Below are positions 34,733-44,033 of a DNA stretch of 64,000 bases, piece by piece. How positions within the stretch are numbered: position 1 is the stretch's first letter; every line of letters starts with the position of its first letter. Location: assembly GCF_003977665.1 (NCBI RefSeq), contig NZ_RYYV01000016.1, forward strand, positions 1 to 64,000. Reading direction: 5' to 3'. The notes beneath the pieces are model-generated. The model worked only from the letters and a program-made list of their open reading frames with translations, was not told the DNA's origin and made no database searches. Source of the stretch: Dyella choica (GTDB taxonomy: Bacteria; Pseudomonadota; Gammaproteobacteria; Xanthomonadales; Rhodanobacteraceae). Made by a program: the position numbers and the translations under genes.

Positions 34733-36385
34733 ATGGCGAAGCATTCTTTTCTGTGGTCGGCAACATCGCGCGCACTTGCTCTAGCAGCGTGCCTCGCGTT
34801 GGCGGCCACCGCGTATGCGGCCGAGAGCTTTCATGACGCGCCGGCCGGTGCGTCGTCCGTGCTCAATCCTTATCGCGCCCAGGCGGGCGCAATTCATGCC
34901 GGCGGTCAACTGTATGCAACGTATTGCGCCAGTTGCCACGGCACGGTGGGGCAGGGTAGCGGCAATATCCCGGCGTTGCGGCAAGGACCCGCGCAGCAGG
35001 TCACGGAGGGTTCGCTGTTCTGGTTCATTACCCAGGGCGCGGTAGCCAATGGGATGCCCTCCTGGGCGAGTCTGCCGGAGCAGCAGCGCTGGCAGATCGT
35101 GGCGTATCTGAAAACGCTGCCCGAGGTGAAAACCGCCGCGGCAGAAGCGGCCGCCGTCACCGGTTCCACCATCACCACGCCGCCGCCAACGCCACCGTTC
35201 ACCGATTTCCGCTACGAGGCACCAGGCCGGTCGCGCAAGATCACGTTGAACGATTTGCCGCCGCCTTACGCCACACATTCGGCCGGCAATGCACCGCAAA
35301 TGGTGCCGCGTCCCGCGAGCGTGTTGCCCATCGCGCCGGCGGGCTTCAAGGTGAATCTTTTTGCGCAAGGCCTGGATACGCCGCGCGTGATTCGCACCGC
35401 GCCCAATGGCGATATCTTCCTTGCCGAAAGCGGTAGCGGACAGATCCGCATCTACCGCGGCATCGGTGCGGACGGAACGCCTGCGCAAAGCGCCGTATTC
35501 GCGACCGGTCTGAAGCAGCCGTATGGCATTGCGTTTTATCCACAGGGGCCGCATCCGCAATGGGTCTATGTGGGCAACACCGATGCCGTGATCCGTTTTC
35601 CGTACCGCAACGGCGACCTGAAGGCACGCGGACCGGCCGAACACATCGCGGATCTGCCCGGCGGTGGCCATTGGACGCGCGATCTGGCGTTTTCGCTCGA
35701 CGACAAGACCTTGTTCGTGGCGGTGGGCTCGGCTTCCAATGTGGACGATCCGGATACCACACCGGCCGAGAGGGAGCGCGCGAATATCCTCGCTTTCAAG
35801 CCGGATGGTTCAGGCAAACGGGTTTATGCAGCAGGCATCCGCAATCCTTCCGGCATCGCCGTCGATCCACAGAACGGACAATTGTGGACCACGGTCAACG
35901 AGCGCGACGGCCTGGGTGACAACCTCGTGCCGGACTACATCACTTCCGTGCGCGAAGGCGGTTTCTACGGATGGCCATGGTGGTACATGGGTGGCCATCA
36001 GGATCCGCGCCACCAGGGCAAGCATCCGGAGCTGAAAGACAAGGTGATCACCCCTGACGTGGTCCTGCAGCCGCACAACGCGTCGCTCCAGATCAGCTTC
36101 TATGAAGCCAGGCATTTCCCCGGCGAATACCAGGGCGATCTGTTCGCCGCCGAGCACGGTTCCTGGAACAAGGCCACGCGGGCCGGTTACGAAGTGATCC
36201 GTATCCCGCGCCATCACACCGGCAAGGCGAGTGGTGAATACGAAGATTTCCTCACCGGTTTCGTGTTGCCGGACGGACGTGTGTGGGGCAGGCCGGTGAG
36301 CATCACCACTGCGCCGGATGGTTCGCTGCTGGTGACCGACGACGGATCCAATTCGATCTGGCGGGTGGATTACGTCGGGAAGTAA
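34733..36385 (+). CDS. Cytochrome c fused to a PQQ-type sugar dehydrogenase (sorbosone dehydrogenase-like)
   Basis: 550 residues with a signal peptide. N-terminal cytochrome c domain (about 55-130): heme site CASCH and a Met ligand in NGMPSW. The linker is Pro-rich (TTPPPTPPFTDF). Residues about 200-550 form the beta-propeller of soluble glucose/sorbosone dehydrogenase-like proteins: LDTPRVIRTAPNGDIFLAESG, LKQPYGIAFYP, IRNPSGIAVDPQ, and DDGSNSIWRVDY at the end. It probably oxidises a sugar or alcohol in the periplasm and passes electrons through the heme. The substrate is unknown. Confidence 0.9.
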   Translation: MAKHSFLWSATSRALALAACLALAATAYAAESFHDAPAGASSVLNPYRAQAGAIHAGGQLYATYCASCHGTVGQGSGNIPALRQGPAQQVTEGSLFWFITQGAVANGMPSWASLPEQQRWQIVAYLKTLPEVKTAAAEAAAVTGSTITTPPPTPPFTDFRYEAPGRSRKITLNDLPPPYATHSAGNAPQMVPRPASVLPIAPAGFKVNLFAQGLDTPRVIRTAPNGDIFLAESGSGQIRIYRGIGADGTPAQSAVFATGLKQPYGIAFYPQGPHPQWVYVGNTDAVIRFPYRNGDLKARGPAEHIADLPGGGHWTRDLAFSLDDKTLFVAVGSASNVDDPDTTPAERERANILAFKPDGSGKRVYAAGIRNPSGIAVDPQNGQLWTTVNERDGLGDNLVPDYITSVREGGFYGWPWWYMGGHQDPRHQGKHPELKDKVITPDVVLQPHNASLQISFYEARHFPGEYQGDLFAAEHGSWNKATRAGYEVIRIPRHHTGKASGEYEDFLTGFVLPDGRVWGRPVSITTAPDGSLLVTDDGSNSIWRVDYVGK

Positions 36386-36401
36386 TTTGGAATGCAAACT
36401 G

Positions 36402-36525
36402 CTCCCTCCCCTACGTGTAGTAGGGGAGGGCTGGGGTGGGGTGAAGCAACCTCGCGGAGAGTTCACACAGGGCGGCAAGCTCAAGCAACCCCACCCCAGC
36501 CCTCCCCTGCGAGCAGGGGAGGGAG
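36402..36525 (+). repeat. Family B palindromic repeat, copy B4
   Basis: 124 bases, CTCCCTCCCCTACGTG to GGGGAGGGAG, same orientation as B3. It starts 16 bases after the dehydrogenase stop, between two genes on the same strand. Confidence 0.9.
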
Positions 36526-36614
36526 CGCATCGTGACAAGGTCGGCGTAATATCCCATCCATAGCCGCCACGCACGACGGCTGCGCGTTGAACATGCCGGC
36601 CGAGGGCAAATGCC

Positions 36615-38021
36615 ATGTCACGGAAGGGCTGGATCGTATGGGGGGCCATCCTGGCGGCTGCGTTGGCGCTGGCGTGGACGCGCCCGACGGTGGAAGCGCC
36701 GGCCGACGAAGCCTTCGTGGCTCGCATTGAACTGAATGGCCCGATTGGTCCGGCCGCCGCCGAATACGTCGACCGCGCCATTGAGCGTGCTACCGACGAC
36801 GGTGCGAAAGCGATCGTGCTTCAGCTGGATACGCCGGGCGGCTTGCTGGATTCCATGCGCGACATCATCGGCGGCATCCTGGCGGCGAAGATCCCTGTGC
36901 TCGGCTACGTAGCGCCAAGCGGTGCGCGCGCCGCTTCGGCCGGCACGTATATACTTTATGCCTGCCCGATCGCGGCGATGGCGCCCGCGACGCACTTGGG
37001 CGCGGCGACTCCAGTGACCTTGGGCGGCCGCTCGCCCATGCCTTCACCGCTGGATAACGGCTTGCCTTCGTCCAGCAAGTCCAGTGACAAGGCCGGCGGC
37101 GAACACGCGGACGACGCAGAAAGCCACAAGATCCTCAACGATGCCATTGCCAACATCCGCGCGCTTGCGCAGATGCATGGGCGCAACGCGGTATGGGCCG
37201 AACAGGCTGTGCGTGGGGCGGCGACGCTTACCGCAAGCGAAGCGGCTGCGCAGCACGTGATCGATTTCGTTGCGCCCGATACGCAAGCGCTGCTGGCGCA
37301 GGCCGACGGCCGTACCGTGCATGTGAACGGTAGCAACCTCACGCTCGCTTTACGCGGACTGCCCTTGCGCGATTACCTGCCGGACTGGCGCGCACGTTTT
37401 CTCGGCGTCATCACCAACCCGACCATCGCGTACGTATTGCTGCTGGCGGGCATCTATGGATTGATCCTGGAAGCCTTCCATCCCGGCTCGTTCTATCCGG
37501 GCGTGACCGGCGGCATCTGCCTGTTGATCGGCCTGTATGCCCTGCAACTGTTGCCGGTCAGCTACGCCGGGTTGACGCTGATGGCGCTGGGCGTAGCGCT
37601 GTTGCTGGCGGAGGTGTTCATACCCACGGCAGGTGTGCTGGGTGTAGGCGGCGTGATCGCTTTCGTGCTGGGCTCGATCCTGTTGTTTCGCACTGATGTG
37701 CCGGGCTATTCGGTGAACCTTGGGGTGATCGCCGGCATCGGCTTGTGCGCCATGGCGATACTCGCGATGCTGCTGCGCCTGGTGATGCGCGCGCGCCGCG
37801 CACGAGCCTTCAACGGCGAAGAGCAGATGCTGCAAGATACGGGCGAACTGCTTGAGACCATCGGGGCGGGTGAACAAGGCTGGGCACGCATCGGCGGAGA
37901 ACGCTGGCGTGTGCAGAGCGAAGCTGCACTTCCCGCCGGCGCGCGGGTGCGGGTGACCGGCCGCCGGGGCTTGCTGCTGCGGGTAACCTCGTTACGTACA
38001 GGTGAAGGAGAGTCTTCATGA
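36615..38021 (+). CDS. NfeD-family membrane serine protease
   Basis: 468 residues. N-terminal helix, then a ClpP-like domain (about 35-225): [20 protein letters not shown], the catalytic Ser in [11 protein letters not shown] near residue 110, and the likely catalytic Lys in ESHKILND by comparison with the PH1510 family. Four or five transmembrane helices follow (about 265-390), then the cytoplasmic NfeD OB-fold ([19 protein letters not shown]). It cleaves membrane-associated substrates, often with stomatin. Its stop overlaps the slipin start (ATGA). Confidence 0.9.
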   Translation: MSRKGWIVWGAILAAALALAWTRPTVEAPADEAFVARIELNGPIGPAAAEYVDRAIERATDDGAKAIVLQLDTPGGLLDSMRDIIGGILAAKIPVLGYVAPSGARAASAGTYILYACPIAAMAPATHLGAATPVTLGGRSPMPSPLDNGLPSSSKSSDKAGGEHADDAESHKILNDAIANIRALAQMHGRNAVWAEQAVRGAATLTASEAAAQHVIDFVAPDTQALLAQADGRTVHVNGSNLTLALRGLPLRDYLPDWRARFLGVITNPTIAYVLLLAGIYGLILEAFHPGSFYPGVTGGICLLIGLYALQLLPVSYAGLTLMALGVALLLAEVFIPTAGVLGVGGVIAFVLGSILLFRTDVPGYSVNLGVIAGIGLCAMAILAMLLRLVMRARRARAFNGEEQMLQDTGELLETIGAGEQGWARIGGERWRVQSEAALPAGARVRVTGRRGLLLRVTSLRTGEGESS

Positions 38022-38767
38022 TCGGTTTTGCTGGCGTTATCGTGATTTTCGTGATTGCGCTGATGTCTTCCTCGATCAAGGTGCTGCCGGAATACCAGCG
38101 TGGCGTGGTGCTGACGCTGGGCCGCTACACCGGTACCAAAGGGCCGGGCCTTTTTTTCCTGGTGCCGATGGTGCAGCGGATGATACGCGTGGATTTGCGT
38201 GTGGCGGTCATGGATGTGCCGCCGCAGGATGTTATTTCCCGCGACAACGTCTCGGTGCGCGTGAACGCGGTGGTGTATTTCCGCGTGGTGGAGCCGGACA
38301 AATCGGTGCTGAAGGTGGAGAACTTCTACCAGGCCACCAGCCAGCTTTCGCAGACACGCTTGCGCTCGGTGCTGGGCCAGCACGAGCTGGACGAAATCCT
38401 CTCGCAGCGCGATTCGATCAACCACAGCCTGCAGCAGATTCTCGACGAGGCGACCGACCCGTGGGGCATCAAGATCACCAATGTCGAGATCAAGGACGTG
38501 GATCTCAACGAAACCATGGTACGGGCGATCGCCCGCCAGGCCGAAGCCGAACGCGAACGCCGCGCGAAAGTGATCCATGCCGAAGGTGAATTGCAGGCCG
38601 CCGAAAAACTGCGCGACGCCGCGGCGATGCTGTCGCAGCAGCCGCAGTCATTGCAGCTGCGTTATTTGCAGACGCTGGCGGGCATGGCCAGTAGCGGGCA
38701 ATCCAGCACCATCGTGTTTCCGCTGCCGCTGGATTTGTTGAGGCCTTTGCTGGACAAGGGGTCGTAG
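38018..38767 (+). CDS. Slipin / stomatin-like SPFH-domain membrane protein
   Basis: 249 residues. An N-terminal hydrophobic anchor ([19 protein letters not shown]) precedes the SPFH domain ([29 protein letters not shown] to about 165) and a coiled-coil rich in Glu, Arg and Ala ([22 protein letters not shown]). The pairing with an NfeD protease in a 4-base overlap is a conserved unit, and the slipin is thought to be the protease partner or substrate. It forms membrane oligomers. Confidence 0.92.
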   Translation: MIGFAGVIVIFVIALMSSSIKVLPEYQRGVVLTLGRYTGTKGPGLFFLVPMVQRMIRVDLRVAVMDVPPQDVISRDNVSVRVNAVVYFRVVEPDKSVLKVENFYQATSQLSQTRLRSVLGQHELDEILSQRDSINHSLQQILDEATDPWGIKITNVEIKDVDLNETMVRAIARQAEAERERRAKVIHAEGELQAAEKLRDAAAMLSQQPQSLQLRYLQTLAGMASSGQSSTIVFPLPLDLLRPLLDKGS

Positions 38768-38790
38768 GATTTCGTTGCGGCCATGGTCCG

Positions 38791-38915
38791 CTCCCTCCCC
38801 TACGTGTAGTAGGGGAGGGCCGGGGTGGGGTGAAGCAACCTCGAGGTGAGCTCAAGGACTGCAGCAAGCTCGTGCAACCCCACCCTAACCCTCCCCTGTG
38901 TAAGCAGGGGAGGGA
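38791..38915 (+). repeat. Family B palindromic repeat, copy B5
   Basis: CTCCCTCCCCTACGTG to AGGGGAGGGA, 125 bases; one extra base in the right hairpin loop (TGTGTAAGCA) makes it slightly divergent. It starts 24 bases after the slipin stop. Confidence 0.88.
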
Positions 38916-39064
38916 ACTGCCTATCAAGCAACTGAGATTCGACATTAATCAGGTGCATGCAGAGGAGGGAGCGCATTGTGGCAAGCACCGAGACTCATGA
39001 CGTCTGTCAGATACGACCGATGACTCGCGCACCTGCCGCCGCAAACCCTTCAAGCCGATGATTT

Positions 39065-39089
39065 CTCCCGCACCAACGGGGTGCGGGAG
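39065..39089 (+). promoter_or_regulatory. Hairpin covering a ribosome-binding site
   Basis: Ten-base perfect arms (CTCCCGCACC and GGTGCGGGAG) around the loop AACGG. The right arm contains the GGGAG that would serve as the ribosome-binding site of the small protein starting at 39098, so it could block its translation. Confidence 0.5.
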
Positions 39090-39097
39090 GGTCAGTC

Positions 39098-39256
39098 ATG
39101 AACACCATCAACGACACACGCAGCACGCTCGACAAATACATGCCCTGGCTGATTGGCCTGCTGGCCGCCTTCCTGGCGGGCAAAGCGCTGAAACGCATGT
39201 TCTGGACTGCGTTCGCCATGTATTGGGTGTTTCACGGGATGCACACCTTCTCGTAG
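39098..39256 (+). CDS. 52-residue single-span membrane peptide
   Basis: ATG 39098 with GGGAGGG 7 bases upstream and a TAG stop at 39254-39256. The product starts MNTINDTRSTLDKYMPW, has one hydrophobic segment (LIGLLAAFLAGKAL) and a second, aromatic one (FWTAFAMYWVFHGMH). It has the look of a small inner-membrane protein with charged ends. The stop codon lies inside a half family A repeat. It is not an obvious overlap of another gene, and it sits alone between slipin and folC. Confidence 0.6.
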   Translation: MNTINDTRSTLDKYMPWLIGLLAAFLAGKALKRMFWTAFAMYWVFHGMHTFS

Positions 39257-39281
39257 GTCGGGGTGAAAACCCTAGCCTACG
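39252..39281. repeat. Family A GTAG repeat, half copy A11
   Basis: A single degenerate hairpin: CGTAGGTCGGGG, loop, ACCCTAGCCTACG. It keeps GTAG and the mirror CTAC but has only one stem. It overlaps the stop codon of the 52-residue peptide. Confidence 0.5.
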
Positions 39282-39359
39282 CTCGTCGTCCCAGAGTATT
39301 AGGATTGTGCAGCCACGCCACTGCCTATATGTTGCGCGGGCTTGAAACCGGAGCTGCGC

Positions 39360-40631
39360 GTGAGACCGACCACCCTTGCCGAATGGCTGGACTATCAACA
39401 AAACATCCATGCGTTGGGCGTGGATCTGGGGCTGGACCGGGTGCGCGCCGTGTGGCAACGCATGGGCGCGCCGGCTATCGCGCAGCGGGTGATCACGGTA
39501 GGCGGTACCAACGGCAAGGGTTCGACGGTGGCGTTTCTCGAAGCCATGCTGGCGGCAGCGGGGCAGCGCGTAGGCTGTTACACCTCGCCGCATCTGCTTC
39601 ACTACAACGAGCGCGTGCGTATCGCCGACACCGATGCCGATGACGAGATGCTGATCGACAGCTTCGAGCGCATCGATCGGGCGCGCGGCGATATCACACT
39701 GACCTATTTCGAGTTCGGCACGCTGGCCGCGCTGGACCAGTTTGCGCGTGCGGAACTTGACACGGCCGTACTGGAAGTGGGGCTAGGCGGGCGCCTGGAC
39801 GCGGTCAACCTCATCGACGCGGATGCAGTCATCATCACCACGGTGGATCTGGACCATGTGGAGTGGCTGGGGCCGGACCGCGACAGCATCGGCCGCGAAA
39901 AAGCCGGCATCGCCCGCCGCGACCGTCCTGCCATTGTGGGGGAAACCGACCCGCCCAGGGGCTTGCTGGAAGCGCTCGCCAAGGAGGGCGCCTACCTTGA
40001 GCGGGCCGGGCAAGATTTCCATGGAGAGCGCGAAGGACCTCGCTGGCGCTGGCATCATCGTGACGGCAGCGTGCTGCATCTGCCTGCGCCGGAACTCGCC
40101 GCGCCGGTGCAATATGCGAACGCCTCGGCCGCGATAGCCGCGCTGCACGCCTTGAAGGTGGTCGATCCATTCGAATTGGAGCGCATTGCCGCGTTGGGTC
40201 TGCACTTTGCGCGCGTGCCGGCCCGCTTGCAATCGCTGGGCGGGGATCCGGCCTTGATCGTCGATGTCGGCCACAACCCGCAAGCGGCGCGGGCATTGGC
40301 AGACTGGCTGGATGCGCAGCCCGGAGGCCGCGTCCATGCCGTATACGGAGCGCTTTCCGACAAGGATGTAGGCGGCGTGATGGCCGCGCTGGGATCGCGC
40401 GTCGCCCATTGGCATCTGGCCGGCCTGGAGCAGGACACTCCGCGCGGGCTTACCGCCGGGGTACTGGCTGGCGTATTGCATCAGGTATTGCCGCGCGCGC
40501 ATTTCGATACGCACGCCGATGTGCGGCAGGCACTTGTCGCAGCACGCGCTGTGGCACGCCGCGGCGAGCGCATTCTTGCGTTCGGCTCGTTCTTCGTGGC
40601 TGCCGCGGTGCTGAACGAAGCCGGCACGTAA
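39360..40631 (+). CDS. folC: Folylpolyglutamate synthase / dihydrofolate synthase
   Basis: 423 residues from GTG 39360, chosen because GGAG lies 6 bases upstream; a TTG at 39342 would add 6. Mur-ligase-type ATP loop VGGTNGKGSTVAFLEAML, then YTSPHLLHYNERVRI, EVGLGGRLDAVN and DLDHVEWLG. The C-terminal domain includes VDVGHNPQAARAL. It adds dihydropteroate to glutamate and extends polyglutamate tails on folates. First gene of the conserved folC-dedD-cvpA-purF order. Confidence 0.95.
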   Translation: MRPTTLAEWLDYQQNIHALGVDLGLDRVRAVWQRMGAPAIAQRVITVGGTNGKGSTVAFLEAMLAAAGQRVGCYTSPHLLHYNERVRIADTDADDEMLIDSFERIDRARGDITLTYFEFGTLAALDQFARAELDTAVLEVGLGGRLDAVNLIDADAVIITTVDLDHVEWLGPDRDSIGREKAGIARRDRPAIVGETDPPRGLLEALAKEGAYLERAGQDFHGEREGPRWRWHHRDGSVLHLPAPELAAPVQYANASAAIAALHALKVVDPFELERIAALGLHFARVPARLQSLGGDPALIVDVGHNPQAARALADWLDAQPGGRVHAVYGALSDKDVGGVMAALGSRVAHWHLAGLEQDTPRGLTAGVLAGVLHQVLPRAHFDTHADVRQALVAARAVARRGERILAFGSFFVAAAVLNEAGT

Positions 40632-40660
40632 CGGAAAGCCCGACACTCGTTGATCGCGAG

Positions 40661-40734
40661 ATGACCGGGATGCGAATCCCGGCGTCGCGCGGGTTGACTA
40701 CATGGCAATGCTGGGTTTCGCAACCCAGCTTACG
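40661..40734. repeat. Family A GTAG repeat, copy A6 (left half altered)
   Basis: The right half is intact (GCAATGCTGGGTTTC, CAACCCAGCTTACG). The left half reads CGGGATGCGAATCCCGG, changed but still a hairpin. It lies between folC and the SPOR gene; it reads through in frame with the downstream gene and mimics an extended start. Confidence 0.65.
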
Positions 40735-40842
40735 ATGACCGTCGCAGCCTACGTGGCCAATCATCGTCGGTTTGTCATATGGACGGGCACGGGCAGGTAT
40801 AATCCGCCGCGTCACGCACAAGTTGGTTGTCTGGAGTCCATC

Positions 40843-41808
40843 TTGAACACACGCCTGTTGGGAGCTGCCGTACTCGTTGCGCTGGCCATCCTGTTCGTGC
40901 CGATGATGTTTTCGAGCAAGCCGCCGTCGACCACCAGCGGCGATCAATCGGTAAGCCTGGCGATTCCCCCGGCTCCCGACCGCGACCTGCAGACCAAGAC
41001 GATGAACCTTTCCGGCCAGGCCGCCGCCGCGGGCAGCACCACGCCGGCGCCAGCCAGCACGGCGGCGAATGTGGAAGGCATGACGCCCGTGCAGGCGGCC
41101 GCCGCTAGCACGGCGCCGCCGGCTCCGACCCCGGCGGCTCCGCCACAGCCGACGCCCCAGCCACCGCAACCCATCATTCCAGCGATGCCGCCGAAACACG
41201 TGGCAACGGCGACCCACCCCACGGCGCCCCCGTCAGCACCGACCGTCGCGCCAGTCATCCCGGATACCCCGCCGGCCACGGCAGCGCGCGGCATCTACGC
41301 TGTCAATCTCAGTGCTTACGCCGCCGATGGCGCCAACCGCCTGATGCAGAAAGTGCGCGCCATGGGCTATCCGGTGCGGGGACAAACCATCCAGCGCGCC
41401 GGCAAGACGCTGACCCTGGTCAGCGCCGGCCCGTTCGAAACCCGGGCGCAGGCCGAAGCGGCGCGGCTAAGGATCAGCCAGGGCATCCCCAGCGTGCCCG
41501 CCCGCCTGGAAAGCGGCGCCACTACCCCGCAGGGCGACGAGCCGGCGCCGGCCGCGGGTGCGCCGGCCAGGGCTGGCGCCTGGGCCGTGCAAGTGGCGGC
41601 GATGGGCAGCCAGACGGAAGCGGTGGCCCTGCGCGACAAGCTGCGCGCCAGCGGTTTCGACGGTTTCGTGGATACGGTGAATGCCGGCGGTCGCCAGCTG
41701 TGGCGCGTGCGTGCCGGTCCGCAAACCCAACGTAGCGACGCGGTATCCCTGCGCGACCAGATCAAGGCCAAGCTGGGCCTCGACGGCAACGTCGTAAGCG
41801 CCCATTGA
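40843..41808 (+). CDS. dedD: SPOR-domain protein (DedD-like)
   Basis: 321 residues from TTG 40843, preceded by GGAG at 8 bases. One N-terminal transmembrane segment (LLGAAVLVALAILFVPMMF), then a long Ala/Pro/Thr-rich linker, and near the C-terminus two SPOR-like stretches (GIYAVNLSAYAADGANRLMQKVRAMG and AWAVQVAAMGSQTEAVALRDKLRASG) that bind septal peptidoglycan. Placement between folC and cvpA matches DedD. A frame extending upstream (ATG 40702) belongs to repeat A6. Confidence 0.85.
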   Translation: MNTRLLGAAVLVALAILFVPMMFSSKPPSTTSGDQSVSLAIPPAPDRDLQTKTMNLSGQAAAAGSTTPAPASTAANVEGMTPVQAAAASTAPPAPTPAAPPQPTPQPPQPIIPAMPPKHVATATHPTAPPSAPTVAPVIPDTPPATAARGIYAVNLSAYAADGANRLMQKVRAMGYPVRGQTIQRAGKTLTLVSAGPFETRAQAEAARLRISQGIPSVPARLESGATTPQGDEPAPAAGAPARAGAWAVQVAAMGSQTEAVALRDKLRASGFDGFVDTVNAGGRQLWRVRAGPQTQRSDAVSLRDQIKAKLGLDGNVVSAH

Positions 41809-41839
41809 GTCTCCTGGCCGGCCGGAAGCGAATTCATCG

Positions 41840-42442
41840 ATGAACGCGGTTGACCTCATCATCGTGGCGGTGCTGGCGCTTTCGGTCCTTGTGGGACTGT
41901 GGCGCGGCCTCATATCCGAGGTGCTGGCGCTGGTGACGTGGATCGCCGCGTTCTGGGTGGCTTTGGCGTATGGCCCGGTGGTGTCGATGCACTTCGAGCA
42001 TTCGATCCAGACCCAGTTGCTGCGCCTGGCGGTAGGCTACGGATTGTGTTTCATCGCCGTGCTGATTGTCGGTGCCCTGCTGCGGTTTGCGATCCGGGCG
42101 CTGGTGGACGGCACGGGACTGGGCGGCACGGATCGTCTGCTCGGCATGGTTTTTGGGTTTGCGCGCGGCGTGCTGCTGGTGACGTTGCTGGTGTTCCTGG
42201 TCAGCCAGACCGGTTTCGCGCACGAGCCGTTGTGGCAGCAATCGACCCTGCTGCCGCAGTTCAAGAGCATGGCGGCCTGGCTGGAAAGCGAAATGCCGCC
42301 GAACGTACGCGAGCACCTGCACGCGGAGAACTTCCCGGTGCACCTGCCCAAAGTGCAGCTGGATGGACTGCCGGCGCACATTTCCACTTCACCGGCTGCA
42401 GCTTCGAGCGCGGCCGGCACAACGCATCACACTAACGGGTAG
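41840..42442 (+). CDS. cvpA: CvpA-family membrane protein
   Basis: 200 residues. Four transmembrane segments are visible: [56 protein letters not shown] and [13 protein letters not shown] cytoplasmic tail with many Ala and Ser follows. The family is needed for colicin V export and linked to membrane integrity; the mechanism is not settled. Its TAG stop is 8 bases before the purF start, so they form one transcript. Confidence 0.92.
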   Translation: MNAVDLIIVAVLALSVLVGLWRGLISEVLALVTWIAAFWVALAYGPVVSMHFEHSIQTQLLRLAVGYGLCFIAVLIVGALLRFAIRALVDGTGLGGTDRLLGMVFGFARGVLLVTLLVFLVSQTGFAHEPLWQQSTLLPQFKSMAAWLESEMPPNVREHLHAENFPVHLPKVQLDGLPAHISTSPAAASSAAGTTHHTNG

Positions 42443-42449
42443 CAACACC

Positions 42450-43925
42450 ATGTGCGGAATCATCGGCATAGTCGGTACCACCGAGGTGGCATCGGCGCTT
42501 TATGACGGCCTCACCGTCCTGCAGCATCGCGGGCAGGACGCGGCCGGGATCGCCACCGTGGACGGTGCGCGACTGAGACTGCACAAGGAAAACGGCCTGG
42601 TGCGCGACGTCTTCAACCAGACAGCCATGAACCGGCTGCGCGGCCGGGTGGGTATCGGCCATTGCCGCTATCCCACGGCAGGTTCCGAAGGCGCCACCGA
42701 GGCGCAGCCGTTCTACGTGAACTCGCCCTACGGCATCGCCTTCGCGCACAACGGCAATCTGGTGAACACCGAAACGCTGCGGCGCGAGATGTTCGAGGAC
42801 GATCGCCGCCATATCAACACCGATTCCGATTCGGAAGTGCTACTCAACGTGCTTGCACACGAGCTGCAGATCCAGGACCGCATGGCGCTCACGCCGGACC
42901 AGATCTTCAAGGCCGTAGCAGGCGTACACGCGCGTGCGCGCGGCGGTTATGCCTGCCTGGCGTTGCTGCTCGGCTACGGCTTGCTGGGTTTCCGCGATCC
43001 GAACGGCATTCGTCCGCTGGTGCTGGGCGAACGCGTGACCTCGGAAGGGCGTGAATATGCGCTCGCCTCCGAATCGGTGGCGCTGGACATCCTGGGCTTC
43101 AAGCGCCTGCGCGATGTGGCGCCGGGCGAAGCGGTGTTCATCACCAACGACGGCCAGCTTCACACGCGCATGTGCGCGGAAGGTGGTGTGCATGCGCCGT
43201 GCATCTTCGAATACGTGTACCTGGCGCGCCCCGACTCGATGATCGAAAACGTGTCCGTGTACAAGGCGCGCCTGCGCATGGGCCAGAAGCTGGCCGAGAA
43301 GATCCTGCGCGAACGTCCCGATCATGGCATCGAAGCGGTGATTCCGATTCCCGACACGGCGCGCACGGCAGCCAGCGCGCTGGCCGAAATGCTCGGCGTG
43401 CCGTTCCGCGAAGGTTTCGTCAAGAACCGCTACATCGGCCGCACCTTTATCATGCCGGGGCAGGGCGAGCGCGTGAAATCCGTGCGCCGCAAGCTCAACG
43501 CGGTGGAACTGGAGTTCCGCAAGAAGAACGTGCTGCTGGTGGACGATTCCATCGTGCGCGGCACCACCTCGCGCCAGATCATCCAGATGGCGCGCGATGC
43601 CGGCGCCCGGAACGTGTACTTCGCTTCCGCCGCGCCGCCGGTGCGCTACCCGAACGTGTACGGCATCGACATGCCAGCCGCATCCGAACTGGTTGCCGCC
43701 GGCCACACCGTGGGCGAAGTGGAAAAGATGCTCGGCGCCGACTGGCTGATCTACCAGGATCTGCAGGACCTGATCTGGGCGGTGCAGGACGGCAACGAAA
43801 GCCTCAAGCGTTTCGACACTTCGTGCTTCTCCGGCGAGTACATCACCGGCCTGGAGCAGCATTACCTGGAGCAGATCGAGATGCTGCGTTCGGATGATGC
43901 GAAGGCGGCGCGGCGCAGCGCTTGA
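42450..43925 (+). CDS. purF: Amidophosphoribosyltransferase
   Basis: 491 residues from ATG 42450; the Cys just after the first Met (MCGIIGIVG) becomes the N-terminal nucleophile of the class II glutamine amidotransferase domain (about 1-230), with [12 protein letters not shown] and [10 protein letters not shown]. The phosphoribosyltransferase domain has the PRPP motif [17 protein letters not shown] near residue 365. It makes phosphoribosylamine, the first step of purine synthesis. The extended frame from 42363 overlaps cvpA and is not used. Confidence 0.97.
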   Translation: MCGIIGIVGTTEVASALYDGLTVLQHRGQDAAGIATVDGARLRLHKENGLVRDVFNQTAMNRLRGRVGIGHCRYPTAGSEGATEAQPFYVNSPYGIAFAHNGNLVNTETLRREMFEDDRRHINTDSDSEVLLNVLAHELQIQDRMALTPDQIFKAVAGVHARARGGYACLALLLGYGLLGFRDPNGIRPLVLGERVTSEGREYALASESVALDILGFKRLRDVAPGEAVFITNDGQLHTRMCAEGGVHAPCIFEYVYLARPDSMIENVSVYKARLRMGQKLAEKILRERPDHGIEAVIPIPDTARTAASALAEMLGVPFREGFVKNRYIGRTFIMPGQGERVKSVRRKLNAVELEFRKKNVLLVDDSIVRGTTSRQIIQMARDAGARNVYFASAAPPVRYPNVYGIDMPAASELVAAGHTVGEVEKMLGADWLIYQDLQDLIWAVQDGNESLKRFDTSCFSGEYITGLEQHYLEQIEMLRSDDAKAARRSA

Positions 43926-43946
43926 GTTTAGTTTCCTCCTCTGCAT

Positions 43947-44020
43947 GTAGGCTGGGATGACAATCCCAGCATCGCGCCGGTTGCATGTATGGCGATGCTG
44001 GGTTTTACAACCCAGCCTAC
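43947..44020. repeat. Family A GTAG repeat, copy A7
   Basis: GTAGGCTGGGATGACAATCC hairpin on the left, GATGCTGGGTTTTACAACCC hairpin and CCTAC on the right. It lies between purF and the DUF455 gene and supplies the false upstream start MAMLGF to the latter's frame. Confidence 0.88.
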
Positions 44021-44033
44021 TATGCTTCGCGTC

